Shown here: positions 23,475 to 35,900 of the stretch, piece after piece
Layout of the letters: the number at the start of each line of letters is the position of its first letter
Numbering within the stretch: the first letter of the stretch is position 1
Assembly (NCBI GenBank): GCA_905250115.1
Contig: CAJNOI010000206.1
Coordinates: 1-64,000 of the forward strand
Direction of reading: 5' to 3'
DNA length: 64,000 bases
Source of the DNA: Adineta steineri
Taxonomy: Eukaryota > Rotifera > Eurotatoria > Adinetida > Adinetidae
Notes under the pieces: model-generated
The model's database searches: none
Seen by the model: only the letters and a program-made list of their open reading frames with translations
What the model was told of the DNA's origin: nothing
Program-made: the position numbers and the translations under genes

Positions 23475-25085
23475 AATAGTCTATCGCTTAGCTTAATTTT
23501 TTTATATAATAAATTATTTTTTCATATTAAATTTCAAGAAAGTGATAAGTCAGACAAAGAAATATATTCGATATGAAGGAAAATATTTATGTGCAAAGTA
23601 ATTATTCGTATCATGAATAAACAAATTTGCATTTGACTCTGTCTGAGTATCTAGAAATTATTGAGGAAAAGGTCATTATGTTTTTGTTTATGACTACTGA
23701 AGCGAATATTCATTGTGTTTAGTATAAAAGGAATGTTATGCTTCTTCTGATATTATACAGTAAAACATAAATCGTTTTGACAATATCAAAAGAAAATACA
23801 TCTGTTTACTGTATAATCACATATTTTCATTGTACGAAATATACTTTCCTTTGTCTTTAATTTTTCTACTTTTGCATATACAACTGTCGTCATCATTGTT
23901 GTTATTACTAATATTTTTATTTTTTATCATTCGAAAAATACATAAGTACTATCGTAGGTATAGGCAATGTACTATTTTTATAAGGTCATATACTCTTTAA
24001 ACTGTTCGGACAAAGAAAATTTCGTGTTGGTAAATTAAATCGACTGATAAGTATCATTAGACACATATGGATGTTATAAATGTAAATTTTAGACATATCT
24101 ACTCTCATTGTGAATCTAAATAGCAATACAATCTTATTTATCGTATTAATTCTACCGTTGATGAACATGATGAAAAATAAATCTTCAGAAAATACATATT
24201 TAGGTATGATGAAGTTTTGCAACACGGGGTCTTCTTATGCAATAGTTTTTGAAAGACTTTTATTTCATTCAATAAGACTAAGCATTCGACTGACCAATAA
24301 TCTCTATGCTAACCTTTCAAACATAAAAAACACTATTCATTTTAGTATGAAATTGGCATTTATTTGTTGTGGCAATTTTGCATACTGTATTACTTGTTTT
24401 TTTGGCGTTATAAATCTTCCGGATCAATTATTGTATAAATACGTTTAAAAATAAAAGTTGATTGGTTCTTTCCGCTGATATAGACGTTTGTTTTCACAAT
24501 GAAAATAATTATATCAACGTTAATTGTGGAGGTTAGAATCTATTACCCCTCTCGATCGATAAGAGTAAAAAATCTGTGTATCGTGCTTACATTCAGATGG
24601 ATGCTATAGTTCCATATCTATACAATACCAAAGAATCATCTTTATTTTTCAATGTGAATTGATTCGGTGTGAGATGTCCTGAAAGAAACTCAAAAGAACG
24701 GGTACATTTTGACCTCAAATGTTTTTGTTGATGTGTATATTTTTTTACATAGAATATAAAAAGCAAAAGAAAAAAACGCTAATAAATATAACTCAAGTAA
24801 GGTTGTCGAGGTGGTTTTTTTATAACCAATAATCAAACGATGGTTGTATGCTTAAATGAATCGTACGAATTAATATTTTTATTTCATAAAATTATTCGTC
24901 CATCAATTTTGTAGTATAGAAAAAGCGCTAATAAATTAAAAGTGAATATTACTTCGTAAGTAATCCTACAGATGAAAAGAAGTAACCTTTTAAATATACA
25001 TCTTTCCAATGTTGTTTCTTTTATTAAACATATATATGAACAGCTTCGTTTTTGAGTTGTAAATTATAGTCTGAAGAAAATTATT
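23475..25085. other. non-coding region downstream of MAP2K4
   Basis: About 1.6 kb of AT-rich DNA. Short open frames around 23986-24448 have no ATG at their head or no similarity and look random. No repeat family or RNA gene recognised. Confidence 0.5.
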
Positions 25086-26574
25086 CAGAACAACTATTTT
25101 ACTATGAAAATAAACCTTTCGTATTTTGTTTTCACTTATTGAAGAAATTGTTTTTCACCAAAGGAGAAAGCAATTGAATACAACAAGATCTTATATAAAT
25201 AGAATATTAATTATTTTCGAACATGACACAATGTAAAAACATAAAACACTTAAATGCCACTAACCAACTTTTTTATATTCATATTTCTATTTGTTCTTGT
25301 CTTGCTTTCCTTTTTTATTTTATATAAAATACTATTGACACCTTTCTTCTCATTTTTTTTACTTAAAAAGATTAATATCAGAGTATTGTATTCTGTTTCG
25401 AAAAAAAAATGTATTTGACTAAAATCAAGTGCGTTCGTCATATTCACACAAAACTACAAATACGAGCACAACTAAATTGAATATACAGGTCAGAGTATTA
25501 TTATAAAGCAATTTTTCAAGCAAATCTAAGAAATATATGAATAATCTATGAATAGGTAGAAAGTGTTTCTCAGATTTCAGTTGACATACTTTATAATTCT
25601 AGATCAAAAATATAGTTCCTCTCTGAATCTTTTCCAATTCATCACATTAGTTTGAATCAAATTTCCTTTTTCATAATTATTGTCCATCTGTTTCATTTGT
25701 AATAAGAGAAACAACTCATTTCAATACCATAATCCTAAAAAACAATATCGTTTTCATTGACAATATTCTAATAGTTGTCAAATACTTTGAAACTTGTGTA
25801 AAAATTATTTGATTCCGATAGACAGTTCTTTCATAAAAACAACTTATTCATCGATAGGAAGCTTTTTTCATTATTAAAGTTTCAAGGACATATTCTCATC
25901 ATATATCAATAAGAAAAATAGCACAAGACCAAAGAAAAAAATATTTATAATAATGGTGTCACCTATTTATCAAAGGCGTTATCGCATCATTGTTTCTTCT
26001 TTTACAAAACAAAATGCCTCCGAACAGATAATATACTTATTTTTACTATGTTTTCTTAGCTGTTCACATTATCTTTTTTTCTGTTCGCTTTCACTCATTG
26101 ATATCAATAAGAACTAATAGTTGATCGTCAATGTTGAAATATTCAAGTAACTCATGTTAACTTACATTATAATAATTATTCACAGTTTTTAATAGTTATT
26201 TCATATTCGATAAGATCCTTTCATCTTGGATAAACATGATTTGTTTGTTGATGTCTAAATATTCCGTCTCTTAATTTATTATCCCTTATTTTTGAGTTGC
26301 TCTTCTACAAAAGAACTAAAGATCTTTCTTGTTAAATCCTTTTCAAATCTGAAATAACAACTTTTTCTCACTCAATGCTTTTTTTTGCTTGTTCTTTACC
26401 TCATCAGCGCATAATACAAGCATGCTTTATATATATATTGATATATAGAGCAGTTCCTGTTGAGTGTAAAAATTCTTTTCTATTAAAACATACTTATGTA
26501 AAAAACATCACTTTTATGTTGTATGCAATTTTTTTCTGAATTTCTATTACATATTTCGAACATATATATTGATA

Positions 26575-26589
26575 TTGATTTAGATTTAG
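26575..26589 (+). promoter_or_regulatory. candidate 3' splice site in flavohemoglobin 1 leader
   Basis: A TTTAG lies 17 bases before the start codon, at the same position as in copy 2 (30356-30357), although the bases around it differ. This may be a spliced-leader acceptor or the end of a 5'-UTR intron. A TATA-like run, TTTATATATA, near 26424 could be the promoter. Confidence 0.4.
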
Positions 26590-26606
26590 ATTATTTTTGT
26601 TGAAAA

Positions 26607-27797
26607 ATGTCTATTACTGAACAACAAAAAGCTATTATCAAATCAACTGTACCGATTTTGAAAGAAAATGGAAAAGAAATAACATCAATGTTTTATAAAC
26701 AAATGTTTGAGAATCATCCTGAATTATTAGATATATTTAATCAAACAAATCAAAAAATAGGAACACAACCATTAGCACTAGCAAATACTATTTATTTTGC
26801 TGCTGAAAATATTGATAATTTACAAATACTTATGCCACAAATAAAACTTATTGCACATAAGCATCGAGCATTAACTATTCAACCTGAACATTATCCTATT
26901 GTTGGAAAATATTTATTACTAGCCATAAAACAATTCTTAGGTGACAAATCAACACAAGATATTCTAGATGCATGGGCAGCTGCTTATAATATTATTGCAA
27001 ATATTTTTATTGACATAGAAAAACAATTATATGACGAACTTGGTCCAAATGAAGAAGATAAAGGTTTTGTTCCATTAACTATTGTCAAAAAAGAAGTTAT
27101 TGCTCATGAATCCATAGTTGCATTAACATTAGAACGTCCTCAAAATGGAAAAATGTTCAAGTTTCATGTTGGACAATATTTAACAATTCGGATAAGAAAA
27201 GATGGAAATTTTCATAATCGACATTATAGTCTTACTCGACCATTTGATGGCAAAAGTTATTCGATTGCTGTTAAAATTGAAAATATGAATGAAATCAAAG
27301 GTATTGTTTCAAATGAAATAATAAATAATTATAACATAGGTGATACAATATTAGCAAGTTTTCCAGCTGGCACATTTCAACTAGTTGAAAATGGTAAACA
27401 TCATTTATTTATTGGAGGTGGAGTTGGCATAACAGTTCTTTCATCCATGATTCATGAATTAAATAAACAAGGAAAATCGAATGATGCAATTTTAATTCAT
27501 TGTGTACCGTCAGAAGAGTATGCAGCTTTTAATGCTGAACTTAAATCAATACTTCCAGAAGGTCAATACCAATTATTTTGTAAAGATCAACGATTGGGAA
27601 AAGATGATTTAGAAAAGGTGTTAAAAGCAGATACGCAAGTATATATATGTGGTTCGGTACCATTTATGGATAGAATAGAAAGTTTATTAGTTGAATGTGG
27701 TCATCCGTCATCCCAAATTCATATTGAAGCATTTCAACCAACACTTAGTGTAATCAAAGGTGCAGTCAACGATGAAGCAGAAACAAAAGTATTATAA
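26607..27797 (+). CDS. flavohemoglobin (nitric oxide dioxygenase), copy 1
   Basis: Intronless gene for a 396-residue, full-length flavohemoprotein of bacterial/fungal type (E. coli Hmp has 396). Domains: globin (about 1-140), FAD-binding (about 150-255), NAD-binding (about 260-385). Visible key residues: Tyr30 (B10, MFYKQMF), Gln54 (E7), proximal heme His86 (AHKHRALTIQPE), Tyr96, FAD motif RHYSLT, nucleotide loop GGGVGITVLSSM, YICGSVPFMDRI and EAFQP near the end. The enzyme converts NO to nitrate with NAD(P)H and O2. Animals normally lack this fusion enzyme, so horizontal acquisition is likely. A non-family tail of about 18 residues ends ETKVL. Copy 2 lies 2.6 kb downstream and differs at about 22 residues (about 94% identity). 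Confidence 0.95.
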   Translation: MSITEQQKAIIKSTVPILKENGKEITSMFYKQMFENHPELLDIFNQTNQKIGTQPLALANTIYFAAENIDNLQILMPQIKLIAHKHRALTIQPEHYPIVGKYLLLAIKQFLGDKSTQDILDAWAAAYNIIANIFIDIEKQLYDELGPNEEDKGFVPLTIVKKEVIAHESIVALTLERPQNGKMFKFHVGQYLTIRIRKDGNFHNRHYSLTRPFDGKSYSIAVKIENMNEIKGIVSNEIINNYNIGDTILASFPAGTFQLVENGKHHLFIGGGVGITVLSSMIHELNKQGKSNDAILIHCVPSEEYAAFNAELKSILPEGQYQLFCKDQRLGKDDLEKVLKADTQVYICGSVPFMDRIESLLVECGHPSSQIHIEAFQPTLSVIKGAVNDEAETKVL

Positions 27798-28684
27798 GCA
27801 TTACGGTGGACAATATTTTTAAAAATATTTTATGATTAGTTTGTACTCTTTCGTATTTTTGTGATTCTCAAATAATAGAAATAAATTGTATACCTTAGCT
27901 AAATTTATTTTCTTTGGTTTTTGGTAATTCATACGAAAGTCTGTTGCTTTTAATTAATGATTGTTATATTCTAACCGATTTATTTTGATCTGAAAGCTAA
28001 TCAGATCTACTAAAAATCGATGGGAATGTACTCGATAAGGCTATCGACGAATTTAATCATGAGTTAGTATGAATCAGAACTAAATTTAAAGGCGGTTCAT
28101 CTGACAATGTATTCATACGTAGAATAGCCTGCTTCGTCATTATGAAGAGGAAAAAAGTTAAAATAATTCCAAATTAAAACTTAATATTAAGTTTTCATCT
28201 TTAATATAAAAACTTAATCTTAAAATAAGTCAAATGACCCACCCGTATTTAGAACAACTATTTTATTATGAAAAAAACTGAAAATAGCTTGTGCTTATTT
28301 TATTTTCGCTTATTGAAGAAATTATTTTTTGTCAAGTAAGGAAGCAATTGAATGCCACAAGATCGTATATAAATAGAATATTAATTATTTTCGAACATGA
28401 CACAATGTAAAAACATAAAACACTTGCATGTCACTAACCACATTTTTTATATTCATATCTTATGTAGATTAATATTTCTATTGACTCTTGTCTTGTTTTT
28501 CCTTTCTTATTCTATATACAATATTGTTGACGCCTTTCTTCTCATTTTTATACTTAAAAAGATTAATATCAGAGTATTGTATTCTTGTTCAAAAAAAAGT
28601 TCCTCGCTACATCTTTTCCAATTCATTACAATAATGAAAAACTAAATGTTTTATTTCATAATTATTATCCATCTTTTCTGTTCT

Positions 28685-29530
28685 CTAGACTGTGAGGATA
28701 GAGTCTAGAAACGGGAATTGATCTATTTATAATGTATTATTTTTGACAGTAATACGCCACAAATGATCATTTTATTGTTTGATACCAACGATCTTTTTTG
28801 GGTACAAATGATCTTTTTTTGGCACAAATGACCACATAACTATAGCATAGATCCGATAATATAATTTTTATTTGCTAATATTATTTTATTTGAATAGCAT
28901 AATATTTAATTTATTTGTATCAAAATGACGCGAACTTAAATATTTGAGATATTGCTTAATTATATATAAATAATTATTTTATTAAATAAATTAAACTAAT
29001 GAGGCATCGCCAATTTTACTTTTAATATGGAGGAGGATGAAAATAATATTAATAACAAAAAAATGGAACATTCGTATATACAGAGTATTACAATGCTTTG
29101 AAAAAAATGATGATGTGCCGAAACATCCTGTACGACAACTCAAAGATATAAGGCCCAGGATTAGAAGCTAAGAAATATACGCATTGTAATTTCATAATTT
29201 TGAAATTATAGTTGTTGTAGTGTTGCAAAACATTTTTCACAAGCTTGCCAGTTTAATAGTCTTGCTATAGTGCATATAGATAAAAGAGTTCAAAATCAAT
29301 TTTGATATATAGTAATAGAGAGATCTACACTGTAGTTTGTTTTTGAAACTCTACTTTTTCTAAAATTGTCTTTAATAAAACTAAAGCATTTTTAAACTTT
29401 ATTATTCATTCGTCAAATATCGAAGTTTTAGAAAATGTTTGATTTTATATGAAGTTAAAATTCAATTTGATTTCCTGCTAAAAGTCAAAACTAATATTAA
29501 TCAACTCTCATTCATATCTCGACAGTCTAG
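28685..29530. mobile_element. possible insertion of about 0.85 kb in duplicated flank
   Basis: The flanks match copy 1 on both sides (around 25690-25705 there), but this stretch has no counterpart. It begins near CTAGACTGT (28685-28693) and ends near ACAGTCTAG (29522-29530), a 9-bp inverted repeat. Near the left end a motif like ACAAATGATC recurs three times (about 28770-28830). No target duplication or open frame was found, so calling it a transposon is tentative; a deletion from copy 1 is the alternative. Confidence 0.3.
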
Positions 29531-30341
29531 GGCCAGGTGAATCGAGTTTCGATGAACGTACTCTGTCTATAGTAAGGAAAACAACTTATTTCAATAGTGT
29601 AATCCTAAAAACAACATTGTTTTTATTGACAATATTCTAATGGTTGTCACATAGACTGAAACTCATATAAAAATTATATCATCCCAATAGACAGTATGAA
29701 AATACGAAGATTAAATACTAAGGACAAGTTATATCTTTTGATAGACAGTTCTACCATGGAAAAACATCTTATTCATCGATAGGAACCTTTACTCATTATT
29801 AAAATTTCAAGGGCATATTCTCGTTATGCGTTAATAAGAAAAATAGCGTTTGTAATGATAGTGTCAACTATTTATGAAAGCCACTATCGCATCATTGTTA
29901 CTTCATTTTACAAAATAACTACCTCCGAATAGATAATACAATTATTTTTACTATCTTTTCTTAGCTATGCACATTACTTTGTTATTTAGTTGTTTGTTAT
30001 TTGATGAAGTCGTTTCGTCTTTGATAATCATGATTTGTTTGTTGATGTTTAAATATTCCGTCACTGACTTAATTATCACTTATTTTTGAGTGACTCTTTT
30101 ATATTAGAACTAAAGATCTTTCATATTAAATTCTTCTGAATCTGAAATAACAATTTTTTCTACTCAATGTTCTCTTTTCCCATGTGTTTTCTCTCATGAG
30201 TGCACAATGAAAAAAAGCTTTATATATATTGATATATTGAGCAGTACTTATTGAGTACAAAAATTCTTTTTCTATTTGTATATACATATGAAAAAACATT
30301 GCTTCTATATTGTATGCATTTTTTCCTGGATTTATATTGAT

Positions 30342-30357
30342 CTTGATTTGTATTTAG
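30342..30357 (+). promoter_or_regulatory. candidate 3' splice site in flavohemoglobin 2 leader
   Basis: TTGATTTGTATTTAG ends 17 bases before the start codon, the same spacing as in copy 1. The AG is kept while neighbouring bases vary. Confidence 0.4.
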
Positions 30358-30374
30358 ATTCTTTTTGTTGAAAA

Positions 30375-31565
30375 ATGTCTATTACACAAGAACAAAAAGC
30401 TATTATCAAATCAACTGCACCGATTTTGAAAGAAAATGGAAAAGAAATAGCATCAATGTTCTATAAACAAATGTTTGAGAATCATCCTGAATTATTAGAT
30501 ATATTTAATCAAACAAATCAAAAAATAGGAACACAACCATTAGCACTAGCAAATACTATTTATTTTGCTGCTGAAAATATTGATAATTTAGAAACAATTA
30601 TGCCACTAATAAAGCATATTACCCATAAACACCGAGCATTAACTATTCAACCCGAACATTATCCTATTGTTGGAAAATATTTACTTTTAGCAATACAACA
30701 ATTCTTAGGTGACAAATCAACACAAGATATTTTAGATGCATGGGCAGCTGCTTATAATATTATTGCAAATATTTTTATTGACATAGAAAAACAATTATAT
30801 GATGAACTTGGTCCAAATGAAGAAGATAAGGGTTTTGTTCCATTAACTATTGTCAAAAAAGAAGTTATTGCTCATGAATCCATAGTTGCATTAACATTAG
30901 AACATCCTCAAAATGGAAAAATGTTCAAGTTTCATGTTGGACAATATTTAACAATTCGGATAAGAAAAGATGGAAATTTCCATAATCGACATTATAGTCT
31001 TACTCGACCATTTGATGGTAAAAGTTATTCGATTGCTATTAAAATTGAAAATATGAATGAAATTAAAGGTGTTGTTTCAAATGAAATAATAAATAATTAT
31101 AATATAGGTGATACAATATTAGCAAGTTTTCCAGCTGGCACATTTCAACTAGTTGAAAATGGTAAACATCATTTATTTATTGGAGGTGGAGTTGGCATAA
31201 CAGTTCTTTCATCCATGATTCATGAATTAAATAAACAAGGAAAATCAAATGATGCAATTTTAATTCATTGTGTACCGTCAGAAGAGTATGCAGCTTTTAA
31301 TGCTGAACTTAAATCAATACTTCCAGAAGGTTATTATCAATTATTTTGTAAAGATCAACGATTGGGAAAAGATGATTTAGAAAAGGTGTTAAAATCAGAT
31401 ACGCAAGTATATATATGTGGTTCGGTACCGTTTATGGATAGAATAGAAAGTTTATTAGTTGAATGTGGTCATCCGTCATCCCAAATTCATGTTAAAGCAT
31501 TTCAACCAACACTTAGTACAACCAAAGATGCAGTCAAAGATGAAGCAGAAACAAAAGTATTATAA
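30375..31565 (+). CDS. flavohemoglobin (nitric oxide dioxygenase), copy 2
   Basis: Intronless, 396 residues, same three-domain layout and same key residues as copy 1 (Tyr30, Gln54, proximal His86, RHYSLT, GGGVGITVLSSM, YICGSVPFMDRI). About 22 substitutions separate the copies; six cluster at residues 73-83, just before the proximal His (ETIMPLIKHITHKHR versus QILMPQIKLIAHKHR), and six in the last 25 residues. No stop or frameshift, so both copies appear functional. The upstream region has diverged much more than the coding part, which argues for purifying selection on both proteins. Confidence 0.95.
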   Translation: MSITQEQKAIIKSTAPILKENGKEIASMFYKQMFENHPELLDIFNQTNQKIGTQPLALANTIYFAAENIDNLETIMPLIKHITHKHRALTIQPEHYPIVGKYLLLAIQQFLGDKSTQDILDAWAAAYNIIANIFIDIEKQLYDELGPNEEDKGFVPLTIVKKEVIAHESIVALTLEHPQNGKMFKFHVGQYLTIRIRKDGNFHNRHYSLTRPFDGKSYSIAIKIENMNEIKGVVSNEIINNYNIGDTILASFPAGTFQLVENGKHHLFIGGGVGITVLSSMIHELNKQGKSNDAILIHCVPSEEYAAFNAELKSILPEGYYQLFCKDQRLGKDDLEKVLKSDTQVYICGSVPFMDRIESLLVECGHPSSQIHVKAFQPTLSTTKDAVKDEAETKVL

Positions 31566-32901
31566 ATATTACAATGACAAAGCATCATCAATAGACTTTG
31601 AAGACTGTCTACTATCTTTTTTTCTGATTATGATAAAATTAGATGAATTAGTATTCTATAAAGAATATAGAGATTAGTAAAACCCTACGTCTTTATTTAT
31701 TGCATCTCTTTCGTTATTTTTGATTTTTATTATATAATCTTTCTTTTATTTGATGAGGTAGTATAGACTTTCTCAAATATAAAGAAGAAAGCATACACCG
31801 GATAAAAATAATAATGATATTTACCTCCTTTCAACATATCTATATTATGCACGAATAAAATATATATAAAAAGGAAAACTGTAATATGAATTGCACACGT
31901 AACTATATTATAGTTTTGTTTAAAAGCATGTCGCTTGATAAAATGACCATATTATGAATCTTTTATATCGTTAGAACATGAATTTTCGATATAGCAGTAC
32001 AATAATCTATATAAATCATGAAAGAATATTATTTCTGCTTATTTAAATGTCTAGTTGAAGTTAAATTAACTGTCCGCAGAAAGAAATATTTCAAGTCCTT
32101 TTTGAAGTATGAGCTGATATTTTGTTTAAAAGTAGATTTCAATGCCATTTATCAAATTTTGAAATAATTTAGGATCATAGACTACTGAAACCAAGTTACG
32201 ATTATGGTAACTGAATTTTGTACCCTAGATAAGGTGTTTATACAGCAATGGTAAGATGATATTTTATTCAATAACAAGCCTTATATTTATCAGAGCATTC
32301 TAAAAATTTCTTCATTATTTTATAACTGTCTTGAGTAAGATTAGAAATAGAATCATGAGTTTGAATTTTTTTGAAACGTGACCTATGAGAATGAGGTTTA
32401 CTTCCGTCAAATATTTTTCTTGCTAGTGGTACATGAAAAAAGCTTGATAAAATTTTAAATCGATTATACCTTGGAAGCACAAAGTATATTTTCTGTACAT
32501 AGTAATACAATCACTTCACACTTTTTCTTTCTATCGCTAAAACAAACATCATGTTTATTGATCGATCACTATCACTCGACTCGAAAAGATCAATTTCTCG
32601 CTTCATTTACCGATAGCATGCAGCGAAGAAAAAGTAATTTAACATGTCTATATGTCTTCCTTCTGCCAACAATAGACTATGACTTTCAATATATGTAAAA
32701 ATAAATATATTTAAATTTAAAAAAAAGAAAGAAAAAAAATCCAACTTTCTACAAATGACAATTGAAATAAAAGAAAATTAATGACAGTTATTTGTTTTAA
32801 TGATTAAAACAAGAACCGGGGTATTGCGATGCACTAGAAAACGGACGGTTAATATACGTTAGTGCTTCGCTTTTGTTCTTATTTTTTGTTTTGTTTTTTT
32901 G
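31566..32901. other. non-coding region between flavohemoglobin 2 and anosmin-like gene
   Basis: Convergent 3' flanks. A minus-strand frame at 32268-32510 (80 residues, MYYYVQKIYFVLPRYNR...) has no recognisable similarity and is probably chance. A short polypurine/oligo-A stretch is seen near 32715-32740. Confidence 0.5.
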
Positions 32902-35900
32902 TTAATCATTATTATTACTGTATAAAATGAATATAACAAATAGAAGTAAATATCGAAAATAATTTGTTATTATCAATGATGATGAACTATTAATAATTTT
33001 CCTATTAAGATATTCTTCTTGTTTAATACTAATTAATATTGATTGTTGTTGTCGTATAGTTATTTTATCAATTAAACTTAATGTTACATTAAGATATCGA
33101 TTATCGTCATATATTGAATATGGAATAAAATAATCTGTTATTATCTAAATTGAAAGTTTTTTTTTCTTCTAATAATTTAATATATATATATGTTGTATCT
33201 TACCGGATGAAGTTTAACTGAAATAATTTCTAATTGACTTGGTACTTGTACAATATTCAATAGATAGAATACATCATTAACTAAAATGATAATATATATA
33301 TAATTAATTGATAAATAAATGAGATTTTTTACCGAATGACTGAACATTTTGCCATAACAAAATTAATCCTGATTGATTTCTTGTAACAATAAGATCAATT
33401 GGCGGTAATGATGAAAATGTGTCAACTTCAAAAACATACCAAAACCAAAATATAAATAATTAATTAATTTTCTATCTTACTTGTTCTACGATCTGTTTGA
33501 CATGGTGGACGTATTGAACCATAAACATCTGTTAATTCACATGAACTAACATTGAAATAAAATTTAAAAGTATTTTTTTGTTTTAATCCAATTGGTTGTA
33601 TAGTTATTAAATATGTACAATTATAACGTAAATCATATAATTGAAATGAATTTTGTATTGTAACAGCATCACGTCTATAACAACAAGAAAGAACATCTGA
33701 ATGACATTCATGTTCAATCCAATAGATATCATATTGTTTTAATCGTTGATCTAATATTTTATTCCATGAAATATTTGTTTTAATTAAACCATTAATAAAA
33801 TATGGTTTAGATATATAAAGATTTTTTATTATTAAAGATTCATTTTCATAATTAAAATTAATTATTATCGGTAAACTCGTTTGTATATGATCGCCTTCAG
33901 CTATGATTATTGAACGAATCTATAGAAAATAGAAATAGAAAGTGGATACTTGACTCAGTTTTTTTTTATCACAGACAATATGAGTACATACTTTAAATAG
34001 ATAGGATTTGTCTAGAGAAAGAAATGGAATGGTAAATTCCATTGAAGATAATGATGAAGATATGTCAATACTATTTACAAGTGATGATTGATCATTGTCT
34101 AACTCCCATGAGATCTGATTGAAATAAAAAAAAAGAAATATTGATGTGATTTATAAAGTAAAAGTCTTCATCAAGGATAAAAAACAATTATATTATAGTG
34201 GATTGAATCTATTCAACAAAATGAAACTACAATGGATATTTCGTACGAATGATTATGATTTGAGAATATAAAAATATAAATTAATCAAACCTGATATCCA
34301 GTGACAGGTAAATCTGGTTTTTGCCAATGAAGTGTAACATTGATAGTATTGAAATTTAATTGATAATCTTTTATTGAAAATTTCTTTGGTCGATCTAGAA
34401 TTGGTGATACTGTTTGCGATTGATTTGCTTTAAAAAAAACATCAATAATTTAAGATTTAGAATATTTTTATTTGAAATCTTACTTAAACGAAAAGGTTTA
34501 TTTGTCATACTAAATGTTGAATATCCATGTCTTGTAACAGCAGCAACACGAAATTTATACCAACGATTATCACGTTGAATATTTCTTATAATTGCTTTTG
34601 TATGTGAAACTTCTTCTTTAACAAAACCCCATTTTGAAACAAGTTCATATGGATTAATATTAATATTTGATAACATCCATTGTGCTTCGATAACATAAAA
34701 AATTGGTTCAAGAATTTTTTCTCCATTTGATTTCCATTTTAATTTAACAGTTCGTCGACTTTTTCGTTCAATTGCTGTAACATTATATATTTGAGGAATT
34801 TTATCTAATAGATTAATCACATTCGTTTCTTTTTTTTTTTGTTCAATGATAATATAAATCTTTCCAACTTACTCATACAATCATTTGATAAAGAACATGA
34901 TTGACAATTATCTGTCAAACAATTTAATTGTTGTCGATAAAGATTTTGAATAAATATACAACTTTGTTCACATTCCAAACTTTTTAACTATAACAAAGAA
35001 CAGATAAGTTACTTTGTCTATTATAAATAAACATATTTCATTGTCGGTATGATTTTGTTTTATCTGAATATATATTTAACATTGATATACAAGAATAATA
35101 ACTTACTGTGGAACAGATTGCTTGGCAACTTTGTTCATTGGATAAAAGAAGTGGCGGATCTAAGTCACAAGGGATAAGACACTAGAAGAAGAAAAAGAGA
35201 TGAGCTTGTTAACATATTAATGAGAAATAATGATCTGATTTCCAACTGGTCAATAGAATGGTTTATCGATCAGTATGAATCCTTTTAATTGAATTAGACA
35301 GACATTGGACACTCATTAGTTGTACATGTATATATACATATATACAATGGTTATCAATACGAGACAATCTAACCCTCATCTCCTCCTTTATTCGATCAAT
35401 TTACTTACCGAACTACATGTGATAAGGCGTGGACAACGCTCCCAAATAGATCTCCATGGTAATGTTAATATATTTGTCGACTAAAAAACATTATAATGAT
35501 TATTATAATAAAATCAACATCATTAAAATGAAAAAAATATATATATTTTTTGTCATTAGATTAAATGACTGTATAGACATCTCATTTATTCTATAGACGA
35601 AAAAAGAATAACAAAAACATTGTCTAGAATGAATAAATGAGAATCGGAAGCACCTGTATTATATGACACCTTCATTGTATTTTTCCTGTTTGAACTCAAA
35701 CAAATCAAATTTAGAAATTGTGTTTGTCAAAGAGATTAATTGACAAAATAAATGTACACACCTTTAGGTTTAATTTTTAACAAGATGAAGGGAGGAAAAG
35801 GCAAGAAAAAATTTTCTTTTTTCAAAATTTTACCAATAAACGTTTTGTTTTTCCATCAATGAACATTGAGGGTAATGAACGTTGTTGTTGATGATATGTT

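Larger units (their letters stand above)
25086..27800. repeat. segmental tandem duplication, copy 1 (flavohemoglobin 1 and 1.5 kb upstream)
   Basis: This stretch is repeated in the same orientation at 28249-31565. The match covers the coding region and a long upstream non-coding tract, e.g. the shared block AATTATTTTCGAACATGACA near 25210 and 28387, CATGATTTGTTTGTTGATGT near 26237 and 30029, and the TATA-like stretch near 26424 and 30219. The upstream parts are clearly more diverged than the coding parts and differ by indels. Limits are estimates. Confidence 0.8.
27798..30374. other. spacer between flavohemoglobin copies
   Basis: About 450 bp of unique 3' flank, then the duplicated upstream tract of copy 2, interrupted by an extra block at about 28685-29530 absent from copy 1. 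Short frames such as 28397-28645 are conserved only as DNA and shift frame relative to copy 1, so they are not genes. Confidence 0.55.
28249..31565. repeat. segmental tandem duplication, copy 2 (flavohemoglobin 2 and upstream)
   Basis: Second copy of the unit at 25086-27800, direct orientation. It holds about 0.85 kb of extra sequence in the upstream part and lacks a little over 100 bp present near 26090-26220 of copy 1. Confidence 0.8.

Noticed and set aside
23986-24448. Overlapping frames of 79 and 112 codons on opposite strands
   Set aside because: No family similarity, the plus-strand frame begins at a GTG, and hydrophobic AT-rich composition explains the open length.
25250-28645. Similar short frames in both flavohemoglobin flanks (25250-25447 minus, 28397-28645 plus)
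   Set aside because: The DNA is duplicated, but the frames lie on opposite strands and are broken in the other copy, so there is no coding conservation.
32268-32698. Overlapping frames of 75-80 codons on both strands
   Set aside because: No recognisable domain and no intron or conservation signal; considered chance.
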